A stretch of 7,155 bases of DNA. Origin: Geopsychrobacter sp. Its GTDB lineage: Bacteria > Desulfobacterota > Desulfuromonadia > Desulfuromonadales > Geopsychrobacteraceae. Position 1 is the stretch's first letter. Every line of letters begins with the position of its first letter. Of the stretch, positions 5,894-7,155 are shown one piece after another. The notes under the pieces were generated by a model that did no database searches, had not been told where the DNA came from, and saw only the letters and a program-made list of their open reading frames with translations. The stretch spans positions 1-7,155 of the forward strand of contig JAUXIR010000071.1 in NCBI GenBank assembly GCA_030620915.1, read 5' to 3'. The position numbers were made by a program, and so were the translations under genes.

Positions 5894-6658
5894 ATGAAAC
5901 AGATATTTGTCGGTCTGTCGATGCTTGTGGCTCTTGTGCTGGGCTGTACGCCCCAGGGACAGATACCTTTGATCGATAGTGCCGGCCAAACCGGGATCAG
6001 TGGTCGGGTGAGCGACCGTGCTGATCGTGGTGTCGCTGATGCCTGGGTTTATGCTTACCGGAACACCAGCAGCAGTTTGCGCGGACCGGCGGATTTCGGG
6101 GTGCGGACCGACAGCCGCGGGGATTATTTTCTCGACATGGTTGATGGCTCCTACTATCTGATCGCGCGTTGGCGACAGGATGGTGGTGAGGCCGGGCCTC
6201 CACGCGCCGGAGATGCCTGGGCGATACTGGAGAAGAACCCCATTCAGGTTGAGTCCGGCCGGATCAGTCGGGCTGACTTTCGTCTGCGGGGGGTGCAAGC
6301 CGGTCAACCGGTGCTGCTGCGTAGCGGAAGTCTCAGCCAGGGGAAAACCGGTTTCACCGGACGCCTGGTCGATTCGAGCGGCGAGCCCCTGCCGGGCGCT
6401 TTTGCCCTGGCATATAGCGATCTTGATTTTCGGCGCATGCCCGACTACACCTCGGCGGTGGTTGGTTCGGATGGGCGTTTTCAGCTTTATCTTCCCGGCG
6501 GTCGTTATTGTCTGGCTGCGCGTACACGCACCCGCGGGCAACCGGTTGCAGGGGAGCCTTACGGACTGCTTGATGCCGGGGATTCTGGCTGCCTGGCAAC
6601 AGTCGAGAATAGCTTGATTGATGTCGGCAATATCCGTTTGAGCCCATATCAACGTTAG
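5894..6658 (+). CDS. Lipoprotein with two carboxypeptidase-regulatory-like repeats
   Basis: I recognise the architecture but not a specific gene. The 254 residues start with a lipoprotein signal peptide: a hydrophobic stretch at 4-16 and a lipobox ending L16-G17-C18. Threonine at +2 suggests outer-membrane rather than inner-membrane retention by E. coli rules. The rest is two homologous units of nearly 100 residues (33-131 and 152-249). Each begins TG-x-(S/T)-GR, has a central Y-x-L-x-AR strand and ends in a short strand before a polar tail. This is the pattern of carboxypeptidase regulatory-like (transthyretin-type) beta-sandwiches, which usually mediate protein or glycan contacts and have no catalysis. 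Two cysteines, C206 and C233, occur only in the second unit. No strong ribosome site precedes the ATG at 5894 (GGTG at 5883-5886 is the best). It follows the dehydrogenase after 80 bp and precedes prc by 51 bp, so co-transcription with prc is possible. Confidence 0.8.
   Translation: MKQIFVGLSMLVALVLGCTPQGQIPLIDSAGQTGISGRVSDRADRGVADAWVYAYRNTSSSLRGPADFGVRTDSRGDYFLDMVDGSYYLIARWRQDGGEAGPPRAGDAWAILEKNPIQVESGRISRADFRLRGVQAGQPVLLRSGSLSQGKTGFTGRLVDSSGEPLPGAFALAYSDLDFRRMPDYTSAVVGSDGRFQLYLPGGRYCLAARTRTRGQPVAGEPYGLLDAGDSGCLATVENSLIDVGNIRLSPYQR
5990..6286 (+). repeat. Lipoprotein repeat unit 1 (protein-level)
   Basis: Residues 33-131 of the lipoprotein. It aligns with unit 2 over its whole length: TGISGRV, then VYAYRN, RTDSRGDYFL, GSYYLIARWR and finally ISRADFRL. 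The copy is cysteine-free. The resemblance is at protein level; the DNA has diverged. Confidence 0.65.
6347..6640 (+). repeat. Lipoprotein repeat unit 2 (protein-level)
   Basis: Residues 152-249 of the lipoprotein: TGFTGRL, ALAYSD, VGSDGRFQLYL, GRYCLAARTR and finally IDVGNIRL, each matching the corresponding stretch of unit 1. It carries both non-lipobox cysteines of the protein (C206, C233). Confidence 0.65.
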
Positions 6659-6693
6659 GCGGCTTTGCGGTTGTGTCTATACCGCGTTATCAG

Positions 6694-6698
6694 AAGGA
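6694..6698 (+). promoter_or_regulatory. Ribosome binding site of the Prc-like gene
   Basis: AAGGA lies 11 nt before the ATG at 6710, slightly long, and 5 nt before an in-frame TTG at 6704. Either could be the start; the choice changes only two residues ahead of the signal peptide. Confidence 0.5.
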
Positions 6699-6709
6699 TT
6701 GAATTGACC

Positions 6710-7155
6710 ATGCAGAGTCTTAAAGTTTTTTTGAACTTACGAATTCTTATTGCTGCGTTGCTGCTGTTGCTGGTAGGCGGCACTCAGGTTTCTGCCGAGC
6801 GTAGCTTCGACAGCAACCGGGCGCGTCTGCTTGGTCATATGATTCAGCAACAACTGAACCGGCACCACTACAGCGACAAAAAGCTCGATGATCAGCTTTC
6901 AAAGTCCGCATACAAGCTCTACCTCAAACAGTTGGATGGACAGAAGCGCTTTCTGCTTCAGGCGGATATCAAGGCTCTTTCTGTCTCGGAGTTGCTGATC
7001 GATGATGCGATTCGAAGTGGTCGCCTCGATTTGCCGCAGCAAGGCCAGCGACTGCTGGATCAACGAATTGGCCAGGCCAAAAAGATTTGTACAGAGATTC
7101 TGGACCATGATTTCAATTTTGATACGGCCGATGATTTTGAGACCGATCCTGAAAA
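6710..7155 (+). CDS. prc: Tail-specific (carboxy-terminal processing) protease Prc/Tsp, N-terminal part
   Basis: This is the beginning of a periplasmic S41-family protease that degrades or trims proteins from their C-terminus; in E. coli it also affects cell-wall hydrolase turnover. The 148 residues visible start with a signal peptide (hydrophobic 12-24, likely cleavage after VSA at residue 29). They continue with the helical N-terminal domain typical of Prc. Recognisable stretches are LLGHMIQQQLNRHHYSDKKL, the YLKQLDGQKRFLLQADI block that matches the YLNLLD-type segment of E. coli Prc, and DDAIRSGRLDLPQQG. The PDZ domain and the Ser/Lys catalytic dyad would lie beyond the right edge and cannot be checked. 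The N-terminal domain is specific to the long Prc type rather than the short CtpA type. The gene begins 51 bp after the lipoprotein stop; that gap holds a weak 5-bp inverted repeat (6667-6671/6681-6685) and no clear promoter. Confidence 0.85.
   Translation, partial: MQSLKVFLNLRILIAALLLLLVGGTQVSAERSFDSNRARLLGHMIQQQLNRHHYSDKKLDDQLSKSAYKLYLKQLDGQKRFLLQADIKALSVSELLIDDAIRSGRLDLPQQGQRLLDQRIGQAKKICTEILDHDFNFDTADDFETDPE

Noticed and set aside
5669..6652. Long antisense open frame (327 codons) opposite the lipoprotein and the end of the dehydrogenase
   Set aside because: It overlaps two well-supported genes, its product has no recognisable motif and is rich in residues typical of reverse-frame translation in GC-rich DNA, and no ribosome site or independent promoter is evident.
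6667..6685. Inverted repeat GCGGT/ACCGC between the lipoprotein and prc genes
   Set aside because: The stem is only 5 bp with a 9-nt loop and no T-tract, too weak to call a terminator.

Overview
The window is a piece of a bacterial chromosome from a Gram-negative organism. It encodes a periplasmic DsbC-type disulfide isomerase, a lipobox lipoprotein, the start of a Prc-type periplasmic protease and a membrane chemoreceptor. GC content looks moderately high by eye. The chemoreceptor signalling tip (NAAIIAA instead of NAAIEAA), the long U32 protein and the style of the D-2-hydroxyacid dehydrogenase together suggest an anaerobic Desulfobacterota lineage such as Desulfuromonadia. That placement is inferred from remembered family resemblance and was not computed.

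Layout. (1) Positions 1-1548, minus strand: a chemoreceptor (methyl-accepting protein) cut off by the left edge, with two membrane segments but no periplasmic sensor domain. (2) Positions 1549-1759: a divergent intergenic region that should carry the promoters for both directions. (3) Positions 1760-5813, plus strand: a tight three-gene operon, namely a DsbC/DsbG-like thioredoxin-fold isomerase, a long U32-family protein related to the RNA hydroxylase RlhA, and a D-2-hydroxyacid dehydrogenase. Both junctions are one-base TGATG stop/start overlaps, so translation is probably coupled. A perfect 9-bp hairpin straddles the last stop codon. (4) Positions 5894-6658: a lipoprotein made of two copies of a carboxypeptidase-regulatory-like beta-sandwich unit. 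(5) From 6710 to the right edge: the N-terminal 148 residues of a tail-specific protease (Prc/Tsp, S41 family).

How the genes fit together. The DsbC-like protein, the lipoprotein and Prc all act in the periplasm or outer membrane and could share an envelope-maintenance theme. The U32 protein and the dehydrogenase are cytoplasmic, and their link to the isomerase is not obvious. I see no mobile element, CRISPR array, RNA gene, defence system or biosynthetic cluster. The window is mostly ordinary core-type genome. The points most worth a second look are the altered chemoreceptor tip, the apparently duplicated and partly degenerated U32 protein, the coupled operon of unrelated functions, and the internally duplicated lipoprotein.
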